A stretch of 64,000 bases of DNA. It comes from Streptomyces sp. NBC_01723. GTDB lineage: Bacteria > Actinomycetota > Actinomycetes > Streptomycetales > Streptomycetaceae. The notes beneath the pieces were generated by a model, which saw nothing but the letters and a program-made list of their open reading frames with translations, had not been told where the DNA came from and made no database searches. Positions 16,664-24,129 of this stretch are shown one piece after another; the first letter of the stretch is position 1; every line of letters begins with the position of its first letter. The position numbers were made by a program, and so were the translations under genes. Where the stretch lies: assembly GCF_036246005.1 (NCBI RefSeq), contig NZ_CP109171.1, positions 1,178,001 through 1,242,000 on the forward strand, written 5' to 3'.

Positions 16664-17797
16664 TCAGGCGATGGCCAGCGGGCCGTCGGCCAGGTACGCG
16701 CCGAGCGGTGCGGACATCCGGGAGCGGGACGGCGGATGCAGGGAGAGTCCGTTGGCGCAGGCGGCCAGGTGGCCCACCTCGTCGGACGTCATGAAGTTCA
16801 GCCCGCCGAGCAGTTCGACCGCGCGCGGGACGATGCGGGCGAGGGCGTCCTGGACGCCGTACCGCACGCACAGGGCCTGGGCGAGGGCGGACTCGTCGAG
16901 GTCGCCGCCGTCGACGCGGCGGGCGACGCCCTCGGCGGCGGCCATGGCGGCCTCGGTCTCGACGAAGAGCCGTACCCGCTCGTGGTCGGGGACGCGTTCG
17001 TTGAGCAGCACGCGCTCCACCAGGGCGCTCGCGGCGCCGAGGTAGCTGCCCGTCATCAGGACCTGGAACCAGATCAGGCCGGCGGTCTGGAGTTCGTCGA
17101 GGCGCTCGCCGGAGGCGGTCGCGGTGCGCAGGACGAGTTCCGGCGGGACGAGGACGTCGGTGAGCGTGACCTGGTCGCTCTCGGCGCCGGCCAGGAAGGT
17201 GCTGGACCAGAAGCCGCTGACGCTCAGGCCCTCGCTGTCGGCGGGGACCAGGGCGACGGCGAGTTCGTCGCCCTGTCCGTCCTCGCGCGGGATCACGACG
17301 CCGGCGGTGAGCACGTCCATGGAACGGGCGAGGCTGCACGGGCGTTTGACGCCGTTGATCCGGATACCGTCCGCGGTCGCGGTGGCGGTCATCGAGGGAT
17401 CCAGGATGCCGGCACCGCTGCGGCCCTCGGCGAAGCCGGAGGCGATGATGCGGTTGCCGGCGGCCACTCCCTCGATCAGCATCCACTCCAGGCCGTCACC
17501 GAGGCCGCCGAGGCCGACCAGGGTGGCCATGGAGAAGTGGTGCATGGTGGTGGCGACGGCCAGCGAGGGTGAGCGGCTGCCGATGGCCCGCTGCACCCGC
17601 AGCGCGTCCAGTGCGGTGGCGCCGCGCCCCTGGTGGGACTCCGGGACGAGCAGTCCGGGCCCGCCGCTGTCCCGGAAGTGCCGGACGCCCTGGCTGCCCG
17701 GCCGCTCCAGTTCCATCAGCGGGGTCTCGCGCAGGGCGGGGTCCAGGTCGGGGAGCAGCTTGGCGAGGGTGGTGCGTTCGCGTTCGAGGAATCTCAT
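16664..17797 (-). CDS. acyl-CoA-dehydrogenase-fold flavoenzyme, probable amine N-hydroxylase (VlmH-like)
   Basis: A 377-residue protein with the acyl-CoA dehydrogenase layout: helical N-terminus, central beta domain (IIASGFAEGRSGAGILDP, ..INGVKRPCSLA) and C-terminal helical bundle. The usual catalytic Glu region of dehydrogenases is not recognised. A separate flavin reductase gene is in the operon, which points to a group D monooxygenase such as isobutylamine N-hydroxylase VlmH rather than beta-oxidation. Predicted reaction: alkyl amine + FMNH2 + O2 to N-alkylhydroxylamine. AGGAGG precedes the ATG. A true dehydrogenase remains the alternative. Confidence 0.75.
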   Translation of the reverse strand: MRFLERERTTLAKLLPDLDPALRETPLMELERPGSQGVRHFRDSGGPGLLVPESHQGRGATALDALRVQRAIGSRSPSLAVATTMHHFSMATLVGLGGLGDGLEWMLIEGVAAGNRIIASGFAEGRSGAGILDPSMTATATADGIRINGVKRPCSLARSMDVLTAGVVIPREDGQGDELAVALVPADSEGLSVSGFWSSTFLAGAESDQVTLTDVLVPPELVLRTATASGERLDELQTAGLIWFQVLMTGSYLGAASALVERVLLNERVPDHERVRLFVETEAAMAAAEGVARRVDGGDLDESALAQALCVRYGVQDALARIVPRAVELLGGLNFMTSDEVGHLAACANGLSLHPPSRSRMSAPLGAYLADGPLAIA

Positions 17798-17841
17798 GGG
17801 GTGTGCGGTCCTCCTGGGTGAGGCGGTGGCGGCGGTGTGGA

Positions 17842-18804
17842 TCACACGGCGTTGGTGGCGCGCAGCAGTTGCCAGACCGCGCCGGGGCGGGGCCTGCCGC
17901 GGAAGGCGATGTACTCCGGGAGGACCGCGTGCGGGGCCCATTTCTGCTTGTACTCGAGCTGGGAGGCGGCCGGGTAGACGGCGCCGCCGTGCTCCGCCAG
18001 GAGGTGGGCGAACCGGGTGAACAGAGCGCTTGCGCAGGGGAGTTCGTGCTCCGGGTCGAGTCCCGTGAAGGGAGTGAACCCGAAGTGCAGCCAGCCCGCG
18101 CCCTCGGCGGTCAGCTGTTCCATCACGGTCGCGTTGAGCGCCTCCATCACGCCGGGCGGCGCGCCGGGGCTGCGTCGGCTGAGGTCGTGGAGCATGCCGG
18201 GGCGGCTGCCGTAGACCGGCGAGTAGTTGATGTAGCCGACCGCCTCGCCGTCGATGCGGCCGACGAAGAGGCGGCGGTGGCGCTGGAGGCCCCCGGTCCG
18301 CTGGCCGACCAGGAAGCGCAGTTCCTTGACGTGCCGGCCCTTCTCCCGCAGCCAGCACTGGTCGATGTGGTCCAGCTCGGCGCAGTCGTCGCCGTCCCGG
18401 ACCTCGACGACCTCCAGGCCGGCCCGCCGGGCGCGGGAGATCTTGTTCCGCAGCCGGACGAACCGCGAGCCGCGCAGCGTGAAGCGGCCGAGGTCGACGG
18501 CGTAGGAGGCGCCGATCTGGTTGACGGTGAACCCGTGCGCCGCGTACAGCTCGGCGTCCGCGCGTTGCAGTTGTACGGCGACCAGGCGGCGTCCGGTGTG
18601 GGCGGCGAAGGCGTCCAGGAGCCGCGCGCGGTGTTCGGGCGCCGTGAAGGGGCCGCCGAATTGCAGGGTGTAGCGGCCGCAGGTCCGATAGGCGCAGGCG
18701 CCCTCGAACCGGTCGTCGTGGAAGTACGAGTTGCCGCTGTTGAGGGCGAGAAAGGAACTGGGGTTGTCGCTGTGGGCGGCGAGGGTGTCAAGCACGGACG
18801 GCAT
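17842..18804 (-). CDS. DUF2156/MprF-fold aminoacyl-tRNA-dependent transferase (VlmA-like)
   Basis: A 320-residue protein matching the soluble C-terminal domain of lysylphosphatidylglycerol synthase: tandem GNAT-like halves, with AVQLQRADAELYAAHGF, then GASYAVDLGRFTLRG followed by LRNKISRARRAGLEV, and LHFGFTPF near the end. Family members take an amino acid from aminoacyl-tRNA. VlmA of valanimycin biosynthesis is the described small-molecule member: it moves serine from seryl-tRNA to an alkylhydroxylamine. No membrane segments are present, so a lipid-modifying MprF role is unlikely. It overlaps the membrane-protein gene by 17 bp. No seryl-tRNA synthetase gene is in the window; the housekeeping enzyme could supply seryl-tRNA. 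Confidence 0.8.
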   Translation of the reverse strand: MPSVLDTLAAHSDNPSSFLALNSGNSYFHDDRFEGACAYRTCGRYTLQFGGPFTAPEHRARLLDAFAAHTGRRLVAVQLQRADAELYAAHGFTVNQIGASYAVDLGRFTLRGSRFVRLRNKISRARRAGLEVVEVRDGDDCAELDHIDQCWLREKGRHVKELRFLVGQRTGGLQRHRRLFVGRIDGEAVGYINYSPVYGSRPGMLHDLSRRSPGAPPGVMEALNATVMEQLTAEGAGWLHFGFTPFTGLDPEHELPCASALFTRFAHLLAEHGGAVYPAASQLEYKQKWAPHAVLPEYIAFRGRPRPGAVWQLLRATNAV

Positions 18805-19303
18805 CGGTGTCCTCCGTGTCGTTCGTGGAAGTGCGCGCCGTACCGAATTCGCCGGAATCCACCGACGACCGGTACCGCTGCTCGAACATCAGGAATGCCG
18901 GTGTGGTTTCCGGTTCGAAGGCGACCCCGAAGGGTTTGAGGGAGTTACCGAACAGCGCCCGGTCGCCCATGAGATGGATCGGGAGGGCGAGCAGCGCCCA
19001 TTCCGGCCGGACGAACAGTGCCCATGCCCCGGCCAGGACACCCGCCGTGACCAGGCTGTGCATCAGGTTGTAGGCAACGTAGCAGCCCCGCGGAACGCGT
19101 CGGTCCGGGCTGCGCCGGAAGGCGATCGCGCCGGGGAGATATCCGATGACGTCGATCACCGCGAACAGCAGGATGAAGACGGTCCAGCGGATTTCCGTGT
19201 GGTGCTGGAAGGCGAGCACGAGCGAAACGGTGAGAAAGCTCAGCCATTCGAGTCGGGAAAGGGCGAAGGTGACCTTGGTCTCGAAGCGGTTCTTGGCGTC
19301 CAC
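18788..19303 (-). CDS. small integral membrane protein, DUF4260-like, candidate N-N bond-forming partner (VlmO-like role)
   Basis: A 171-residue protein with about four membrane segments: FLTVSLVLAFQHH, FILLFAVIDVIGYLPGAIAF, CYVAYNLMHSLVTAGVLAGA and WALLALPIHLMGD. Polar residues inside or beside them recur (HH at 29-30, D..GY, YNLMH, PIHLMGDR..G..LKP), which resembles the DUF4260 pattern and suggests a catalytic or metal site. A charged tail follows. It is the first gene of the leftward operon. In valanimycin biosynthesis the membrane protein VlmO turns the O-seryl hydroxylamine into a hydrazine; I infer the same role from operon membership and topology, not from a recognised VlmO motif. Confidence 0.6.
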   Translation of the reverse strand: MDAKNRFETKVTFALSRLEWLSFLTVSLVLAFQHHTEIRWTVFILLFAVIDVIGYLPGAIAFRRSPDRRVPRGCYVAYNLMHSLVTAGVLAGAWALFVRPEWALLALPIHLMGDRALFGNSLKPFGVAFEPETTPAFLMFEQRYRSSVDSGEFGTARTSTNDTEDTDAVRA

Positions 19304-19452
19304 GGGCGCTCCTGGATTGCGCGTACGATTCCGGGGCCGGCAGCGGGCCTGCCCCCTCGCTGTGGTCTGTCACTCGGTTTACGCACCGGTGGGTCCAACC
19401 CCTCGTAAAGTGGAGGCGATTGGAGAGAACTGATACGCGGGGGACTGATCGC
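19304..19452. promoter_or_regulatory. divergent promoter region with a PdxR/MocR-like box
   Basis: This 149-bp gap separates the nine-gene leftward operon from the rightward MocR gene. AAAGTGGA at 19407-19414 matches the start of the AAAGTGGWCTA box described for PdxR/MocR regulators in corynebacteria. No clear -35/-10 pair was recognised. The box may serve autoregulation or control of the operon. Confidence 0.4.
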
Positions 19453-20853
19453 ATGACGTCGGCCTGGGAGCTGCTGCTGCCCGCCGCCTCGGCGCCGGCA
19501 CGCGCGCGTGGCCGCGCCCTCCAGGCCGCGTTGCGGGACGCGGTCCGCTCGGGCCGGCTCGCCCCGGGCACCCGGCTGCCGTCGAGCCGGGACCTCGCGG
19601 CCGACCTCGGGGTGTCGCGGAAGCTGGTGACGGACGCGTACGAGCAGCTGACGGCCGAGGGCTATCTGCGCAGCGGGCGGGGTGCGGGGACCTGGGTGGG
19701 CGACGCGGTGCGGGCGGCCCGCCCGCGCGCGCGTGACCTCGCCCCGCGCTCCCCCGGTCACCGCGCGGACTTCGTGGCGGGGACGCCCGACCTGTCGCTC
19801 TTCCCGCGTTCGGCGTGGGCCGCCGCGCAGCGCGGGGTGCTGTCGGAGCTGCCGCACGAGGCTCTGGGCTATCCCGACCCGCGCGGCCTGCCCCGGCTGC
19901 GCGCCGCGCTGGCCGAGCTGCTGGCGCGGCGCCGGGGCGTGGTGGCGGACCCGGAGCGGATCGTGGTCGTGTCCGGGGTGGCGCAGGCGACGGCACTGCT
20001 CGCGGGGGTGCTGCACGCGCGCGGGACTCGCACCGCCGGTGTCGAGGATCCCGGCAGCCCGCAGCACTGCGACCTGTACGCGTCGGCGGGCGTCGCCACC
20101 GTGCCGCTGCCGCTGGACGCGGAGGGGCTGGCCGTCGGCGCGCTGCGCGGCTCGGGCGTACGGGTCGTGGTGACTACGCCGGCCCACCAGTTCCCCACCG
20201 GGATCGCCTACTCGGCGCGGCGGCGCGGCGAACTCCTCGACTGGGCTCGGTCCGTGGACGGTCTGGTCCTGGAGGACGACTACGACGGCGACTTCCGCTA
20301 CGACCGCGCCCCGGTGGGCGCGCTCCAGGGTCTCGATCCGGAACGCGTCGCCTATACCGGCTCGGTCAGCAAGTCCCTCGCCCCGGGTCTGCGGCTGGGG
20401 TGGCTGCTGGTGCCCGAGTGGCTGGCGGAGGAGGTGGTGGCACGCAAGCGCACCACCGATCTGGGGCACCCGACGCTGGACCAGGCGGTCTTCGCCCGGT
20501 TCGTCGAGCGCGGCGACTACGACCGCCAGCTGCGCGTCTGCCAGCGCGCCTACCGCGAGCGGCGCGACGCGCTGGTGGCGGCGCTGGCGGAGCACTTCCC
20601 CGGCTCGGAGGTCACCGGCGTCGCCGCCGGTCTGCACGCGATCGCCGCGCTCCCCGAGCGGTACGGGCCCACCGAGCGCTTCCTCGCCCGGGTGACGGAG
20701 GCGGGAGTGGCGGTGCGCTCCCTGGCGGAGTACGGGCACGGGGTGGACAGTGGGGCGGCGGGGCGGAAGGAGGTGCGGCTGGTGCTGGGATACGCGCATC
20801 TGACGCCGGGGCGGATCCGGGCGGGGGTGCGGGCGATGGCGGCGGCCGCCTGA
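19453..20853 (+). CDS. MocR/PdxR-type regulator (GntR wHTH fused to aminotransferase domain)
   Basis: A 466-residue chimeric regulator. An N-terminal GntR winged helix (LPSSRDLAADLGVSRKLV, then AEGYLRSGRGAGTWV) is joined to a fold-type I aminotransferase domain with GYPDPRGLPRLRAALAEL, the cofactor-ring Asp in LEDDYDGDFRYD and the PLP lysine in GSVSKSLAPG. Such proteins sense PLP, often to control pyridoxine or amino-compound genes. ATG 19453 is chosen; an in-frame TTG at 19420 with GGAGG upstream is a fair alternative. It is divergent from the N-N operon. A similar gene stands next to the phosphatase in S. coelicolor by my recollection, so it need not be cluster-specific. Confidence 0.9.
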   Translation: MTSAWELLLPAASAPARARGRALQAALRDAVRSGRLAPGTRLPSSRDLAADLGVSRKLVTDAYEQLTAEGYLRSGRGAGTWVGDAVRAARPRARDLAPRSPGHRADFVAGTPDLSLFPRSAWAAAQRGVLSELPHEALGYPDPRGLPRLRAALAELLARRRGVVADPERIVVVSGVAQATALLAGVLHARGTRTAGVEDPGSPQHCDLYASAGVATVPLPLDAEGLAVGALRGSGVRVVVTTPAHQFPTGIAYSARRRGELLDWARSVDGLVLEDDYDGDFRYDRAPVGALQGLDPERVAYTGSVSKSLAPGLRLGWLLVPEWLAEEVVARKRTTDLGHPTLDQAVFARFVERGDYDRQLRVCQRAYRERRDALVAALAEHFPGSEVTGVAAGLHAIAALPERYGPTERFLARVTEAGVAVRSLAEYGHGVDSGAAGRKEVRLVLGYAHLTPGRIRAGVRAMAAAA

Positions 20854-20884
20854 CCGGCCGCCTCGCGGGTCGGGGCGGCGGGTT

Positions 20885-20906
20885 GTTCACGCGGAGTTTC
20901 CGTGCG
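20885..20906 (+). promoter_or_regulatory. possible PHO box
   Basis: Two adjacent 11-bp units, GTTCACGCGGA and GTTTCCGTGCG, lie about 90 bp before the PhoD-type phosphatase gene. Streptomyces PhoP boxes are direct 11-bp repeats beginning GTTCA. The second unit is degenerate, so the call is tentative; it would imply induction under phosphate limitation. Confidence 0.4.
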
Positions 20907-20992
20907 CGCCGCGCCGGACCAGTAGGCCTTGCCGTGCACACCGGCCACGCACCCGGCCGGATCCCTGCCCAGGAGTCCTTGGAGGCGCGTCC

Positions 20993-22579
20993 ATGTCACA
21001 CCGTCCGTTGCCCGGCCGCCGCAGTGTGCTGCGCGGCTCGCTCGCCGCGTCGGCGGCCCTGACCCTGCCCACCTCGCTCGGGGCGGCGCCGGCGTTCGCC
21101 CGTTCCGGGCGTCCCGGGGCGGGCTGGGGTGTGCAGACGGGGGACGTGACCTCCCACTCCGGCCTGGTGTGGGTGCGGTCCGACCGCCCGGCGCGGATGA
21201 TCGTCGAGACGTCCGCGACCGAGTCGTTCCGCCGCCCGCACCGGTGGCACGGTCCGCTGCTCGGCGGGGGCACCGACTTCACCGGCACCACCCGGCTGCA
21301 TGGCCTGCCGCCCGGCGAGCAGATCCACTACCGCGTCCTCCTCGCCGACCCCGACGACCCGCGCCGCACCGGCGAGCCGGTGACCGGCACCTTCCGCACC
21401 GTGCCGGTCCGCCGGCGCGACGGTGTGCGGTTCGTGTGGTCCGGCGACCTCGCGGGACAGGGCTGGGGCATCAACCCGGACCTGGGCGGCTACCGCATCT
21501 ACGACGCCATGGGCGCCCTGGACCCGGACTTCTTCCTGTGCAGCGGCGACAACATCTACGCCGACGGGCCCATCGCGGAGACCGCCGCCCTGCCCGACGG
21601 CCGCACCTGGCGGAACGTCACGACCGAGGAGAAGTCCAAGGTCGCCGAGACCCTCGCCGAGTTCCGCGGCAACTTCCGCTACAACCTGCTCGACGAGAAC
21701 CTGCGGCGCTTCAACGCGCGGGTCCCGTCGGTCGTCCAGTGGGACGACCACGAGGTCCGCAACAACTGGTACCCGGGACAGGTGATCGCGGACACGGACG
21801 ACCGGTACACCGAGAAGAGCGTGGACGTGCTGGCCGCCCGGGCCCGGCGGGCCTTCGGCGAGTACTTCCCCCTCTCCACCCTGCGTCCCGGCGCGCGCGA
21901 GGGCCGCGTCCACCGGGTGCTGCGCCAGGGCCCGCTGCTCGACGTGTTCGTGCTGGACATGCGGACGTACCGCAACGCCAACTCCCCCGGCGGGCAGCGC
22001 GTGGACCCGCAGGGCATCCTCGGCCGCGAGCAGCTGGAGTGGCTCAAGCGGGAGCTGTCGCGATCGCGTGCGGTGTGGAAGGTGATCGCCGCCGACATGC
22101 CGATCGGCCTGGTCGTGCCCGACGCCACCGAGGGCGCGCCCAACATCGAGGCGATCGCGCAGGGCGACCCCGGCGCGCCGCTGGGGCGGGAGCTGCAGAT
22201 CGCCGAGCTGCTGCGGTTCGTCAAGCACCGGCGGATCACCGGCACGGTGTGGCTGACGGCCGACGTGCACCACACGTCCGCCCAGCACTACCAGCCCTCG
22301 CGAGCCGCGTTCTCCGACTTCGAGCCGTTCTGGGAGTTCGTGTCCGGACCGCTGAACTCGGGTGCTTTCCCGGCCAGTTCACTCGACGGCACCTTCGGTC
22401 CTGAGCGGGTGTTCGTGAAGGCGCCAACCGCCTCCAACGTCTCGCCCGCGGAGGGCTACCAGTTCTTCGGCGAGGTCGACATCGACGGCGACAGTGCCGA
22501 GATGACGGTGCGTCTGCGCGAGCAGGACGGCACGGTGCTGTACACGAAGGTGCTGCGGCCGGGGCGGGTGGGGCAGTAG
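20993..22579 (+). CDS. phoD: PhoD-family alkaline phosphatase, Tat-exported
   Basis: A 528-residue exported phosphodiesterase/phosphatase. The N-terminus has a twin-arginine motif (RRSVLRG, residues 9-15), a hydrophobic stretch and AFA before the likely cleavage near residue 36. The N-terminal Ig-like domain is followed by the metallophosphatase core: SGDNIYADG, VVQWDDHEVRNNW (metal-binding Asp, Asp, His), ..WLTADVHHTSAQHY. Family enzymes use Fe and Ca to release phosphate from organic phosphates outside the cell. A possible PHO box lies upstream. Good family confidence; which PhoD paralog this is cannot be stated. Confidence 0.92.
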   Translation: MSHRPLPGRRSVLRGSLAASAALTLPTSLGAAPAFARSGRPGAGWGVQTGDVTSHSGLVWVRSDRPARMIVETSATESFRRPHRWHGPLLGGGTDFTGTTRLHGLPPGEQIHYRVLLADPDDPRRTGEPVTGTFRTVPVRRRDGVRFVWSGDLAGQGWGINPDLGGYRIYDAMGALDPDFFLCSGDNIYADGPIAETAALPDGRTWRNVTTEEKSKVAETLAEFRGNFRYNLLDENLRRFNARVPSVVQWDDHEVRNNWYPGQVIADTDDRYTEKSVDVLAARARRAFGEYFPLSTLRPGAREGRVHRVLRQGPLLDVFVLDMRTYRNANSPGGQRVDPQGILGREQLEWLKRELSRSRAVWKVIAADMPIGLVVPDATEGAPNIEAIAQGDPGAPLGRELQIAELLRFVKHRRITGTVWLTADVHHTSAQHYQPSRAAFSDFEPFWEFVSGPLNSGAFPASSLDGTFGPERVFVKAPTASNVSPAEGYQFFGEVDIDGDSAEMTVRLREQDGTVLYTKVLRPGRVGQ

Positions 22580-22599
22580 TCCCGTAGCCTGTGGGGTGT

Positions 22600-22632
22600 A
22601 CCGCGCACCGGCGTCATCCCCCGGTGCGCGGT
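22600..22632 (+). terminator. hairpin terminator after phoD
   Basis: ACCGCGCACCGG (22600-22611) pairs perfectly with 22621-22632 across a 9-nt loop, 20 bp after the phosphatase stop codon. Confidence 0.75.
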
Positions 22633-22747
22633 CGGTGACGGTGGCGCGGAATTCCGCCAACTCCCCCCAAATGCACCAGAAGCCTTCTTTACCCATCGGT
22701 CACAGTGCGTTCGCGATCGGGCAACACCGCTCCTTCACAGTGGGTGC

Positions 22748-24091
22748 ATGAGTCGAGACATGTCTGAAGTGACGGACGCCGTGGCGCGCGTGGCCGAGCA
22801 CGGTCCGGCGGTGCCCCTGATGCTGCTGGCCTCGGTGGCCGCCCTGATCGCCACGGCGGGGTTCCACACCCGTTGGTCACGCCGCCACGGGCAGGCGCCG
22901 CCCGCGGACGATACCGGCGCCCGGCCACCGACCGACGGGCGGCGGGCCGGGCGTGCCGAGGAGGACGGCGGGCCCGCGCGGCCGGCCGGTGCCGAGGAGA
23001 GCGCGCTGTGGCGGATGCGGACGACGGTGCGGGACGCGCCGGGTTCGCTGGCGGTGCTGTGCGCGGCCCTGGCCGACCGGCGGATCGACATCCTGAGCCT
23101 CCAGACGCACCCGCTGGCCCAGGGCACGGTCGACGAGTTCCTGCTCCGCGCCCCGGCCGGACTGACCGGGTCCGAGCTGGCCGACGTGGTGACGACGGCG
23201 GGCGGCGACCACACCTGGACGGAGCGGGCGGACGCGCACGACCTGGTGGACGCGCCGACGCGGGTGCTGGCCCTGGCCGCCCGGACGGCCCTGGACGCCG
23301 CGGAACTCCCGCTGGCGCTGCGCCAGTTGCTGGGCCGGTGCACCATCCGGTCGCTGCCCGCGGCCGTCGGCGGCGCCGGGAACGACGTACCGCCGGAGGG
23401 CGCGCTGGAGGACACCGTGCTGCGGCTGCGCGCCCCGGAGGGCGGGGTGATCAGCGTGGAACGGCCGTATCTGCCCTTCACCCCCGCGGAGTTCGCCCGG
23501 GCACGGGCGCTGGTCGAGCTGGACGCGCGGCTCGGTCCGCGGGTACCGCGCGGCCGGGACTCGCTGACGCTGCCCGAAGGGCGCGACATCACCGTCCGCC
23601 GCGCCGACACCCGGGACGTCGCGGCCGCGACGGCGATGCACGAGCGGTGCTCGCCGCGCACCCTCGGGATGCGGTACCACGGTCCGGTCGGGGACGCCGA
23701 CCGGTACATGAACCACCTGCTCAGCCCGCGCTTCGGCCGCACCCTCGCCGTGCAGACCGCCTCGGGGCGGATCGTGGGCCTCGGTCATCTGCTGTGGGAC
23801 GGGGACGAGACGGAGGTCGCGCTGCTCGTCGAGGACGCGTGGCAGCGCCGGGGCATCGGCGGCGAACTCCTCGGCCGGCTCGTGGCGATGGCGACCGAGG
23901 CGGGCTGCGCGAGCGTGTACGCGGTCACCCAGGCCTCCAACACCGGCATGGTCGCCGCGATGCGCGGCCTGGGCCTCCCCCTCGACTACCAGATCGAGGA
24001 GGGCACCCTGGTCGTCACCGCCCGTCTGAACCCGGCCCCCCGGACGGCCACCGCGCCGGTGCCGCACGGGGAGCGGATCGGCGGGGAGTAG
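22748..24091 (+). CDS. membrane-anchored ACT-domain/GNAT acetyltransferase fusion
   Basis: A 447-residue protein in three parts. Residues about 20-42 are one membrane segment (VPLMLLASVAALIATAGF). Residues about 80-150 look like an ACT ligand-binding domain (RMRTTVRDAPGSLAVLCAAL..). Residues about 285-435 are a GNAT domain with the acetyl-CoA loop WQRRGIGGELL and EAGCASVYAVTQASNTGM. The order suggests an acetyltransferase tuned by an amino acid, perhaps a protein lysine acetyltransferase; that is inference. ATG 22748 lacks a strong ribosome site, and ATG 22760 is possible. Confidence 0.8.
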   Translation: MSRDMSEVTDAVARVAEHGPAVPLMLLASVAALIATAGFHTRWSRRHGQAPPADDTGARPPTDGRRAGRAEEDGGPARPAGAEESALWRMRTTVRDAPGSLAVLCAALADRRIDILSLQTHPLAQGTVDEFLLRAPAGLTGSELADVVTTAGGDHTWTERADAHDLVDAPTRVLALAARTALDAAELPLALRQLLGRCTIRSLPAAVGGAGNDVPPEGALEDTVLRLRAPEGGVISVERPYLPFTPAEFARARALVELDARLGPRVPRGRDSLTLPEGRDITVRRADTRDVAAATAMHERCSPRTLGMRYHGPVGDADRYMNHLLSPRFGRTLAVQTASGRIVGLGHLLWDGDETEVALLVEDAWQRRGIGGELLGRLVAMATEAGCASVYAVTQASNTGMVAAMRGLGLPLDYQIEEGTLVVTARLNPAPRTATAPVPHGERIGGE

Positions 24092-24097
24092 GCGGGC

Positions 24098-24128
24098 GAC
24101 CGGCGCCCCCGGCCCCGCCCCGCCGGTC
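24098..24128. terminator. bidirectional hairpin between convergent genes
   Basis: GACCGGCG (24098-24105) pairs with CGCCGGTC (24121-24128) around a C-rich loop, between the ACT-GNAT and PLP-enzyme stop codons. Confidence 0.55.
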
Positions 24129-24129
24129 T

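Noticed and set aside
16664..17797. Beta-oxidation role for the acyl-CoA-dehydrogenase-like gene
   Set aside because: Not excluded, but no hydratase, ligase or electron-transfer flavoprotein gene is near, while a flavin reductase is in the same operon.
17842..18804. Membrane lipid lysinylation by the DUF2156 protein
   Set aside because: It lacks the membrane flippase part and sits in a biosynthetic operon; a small-molecule transferase fits better.
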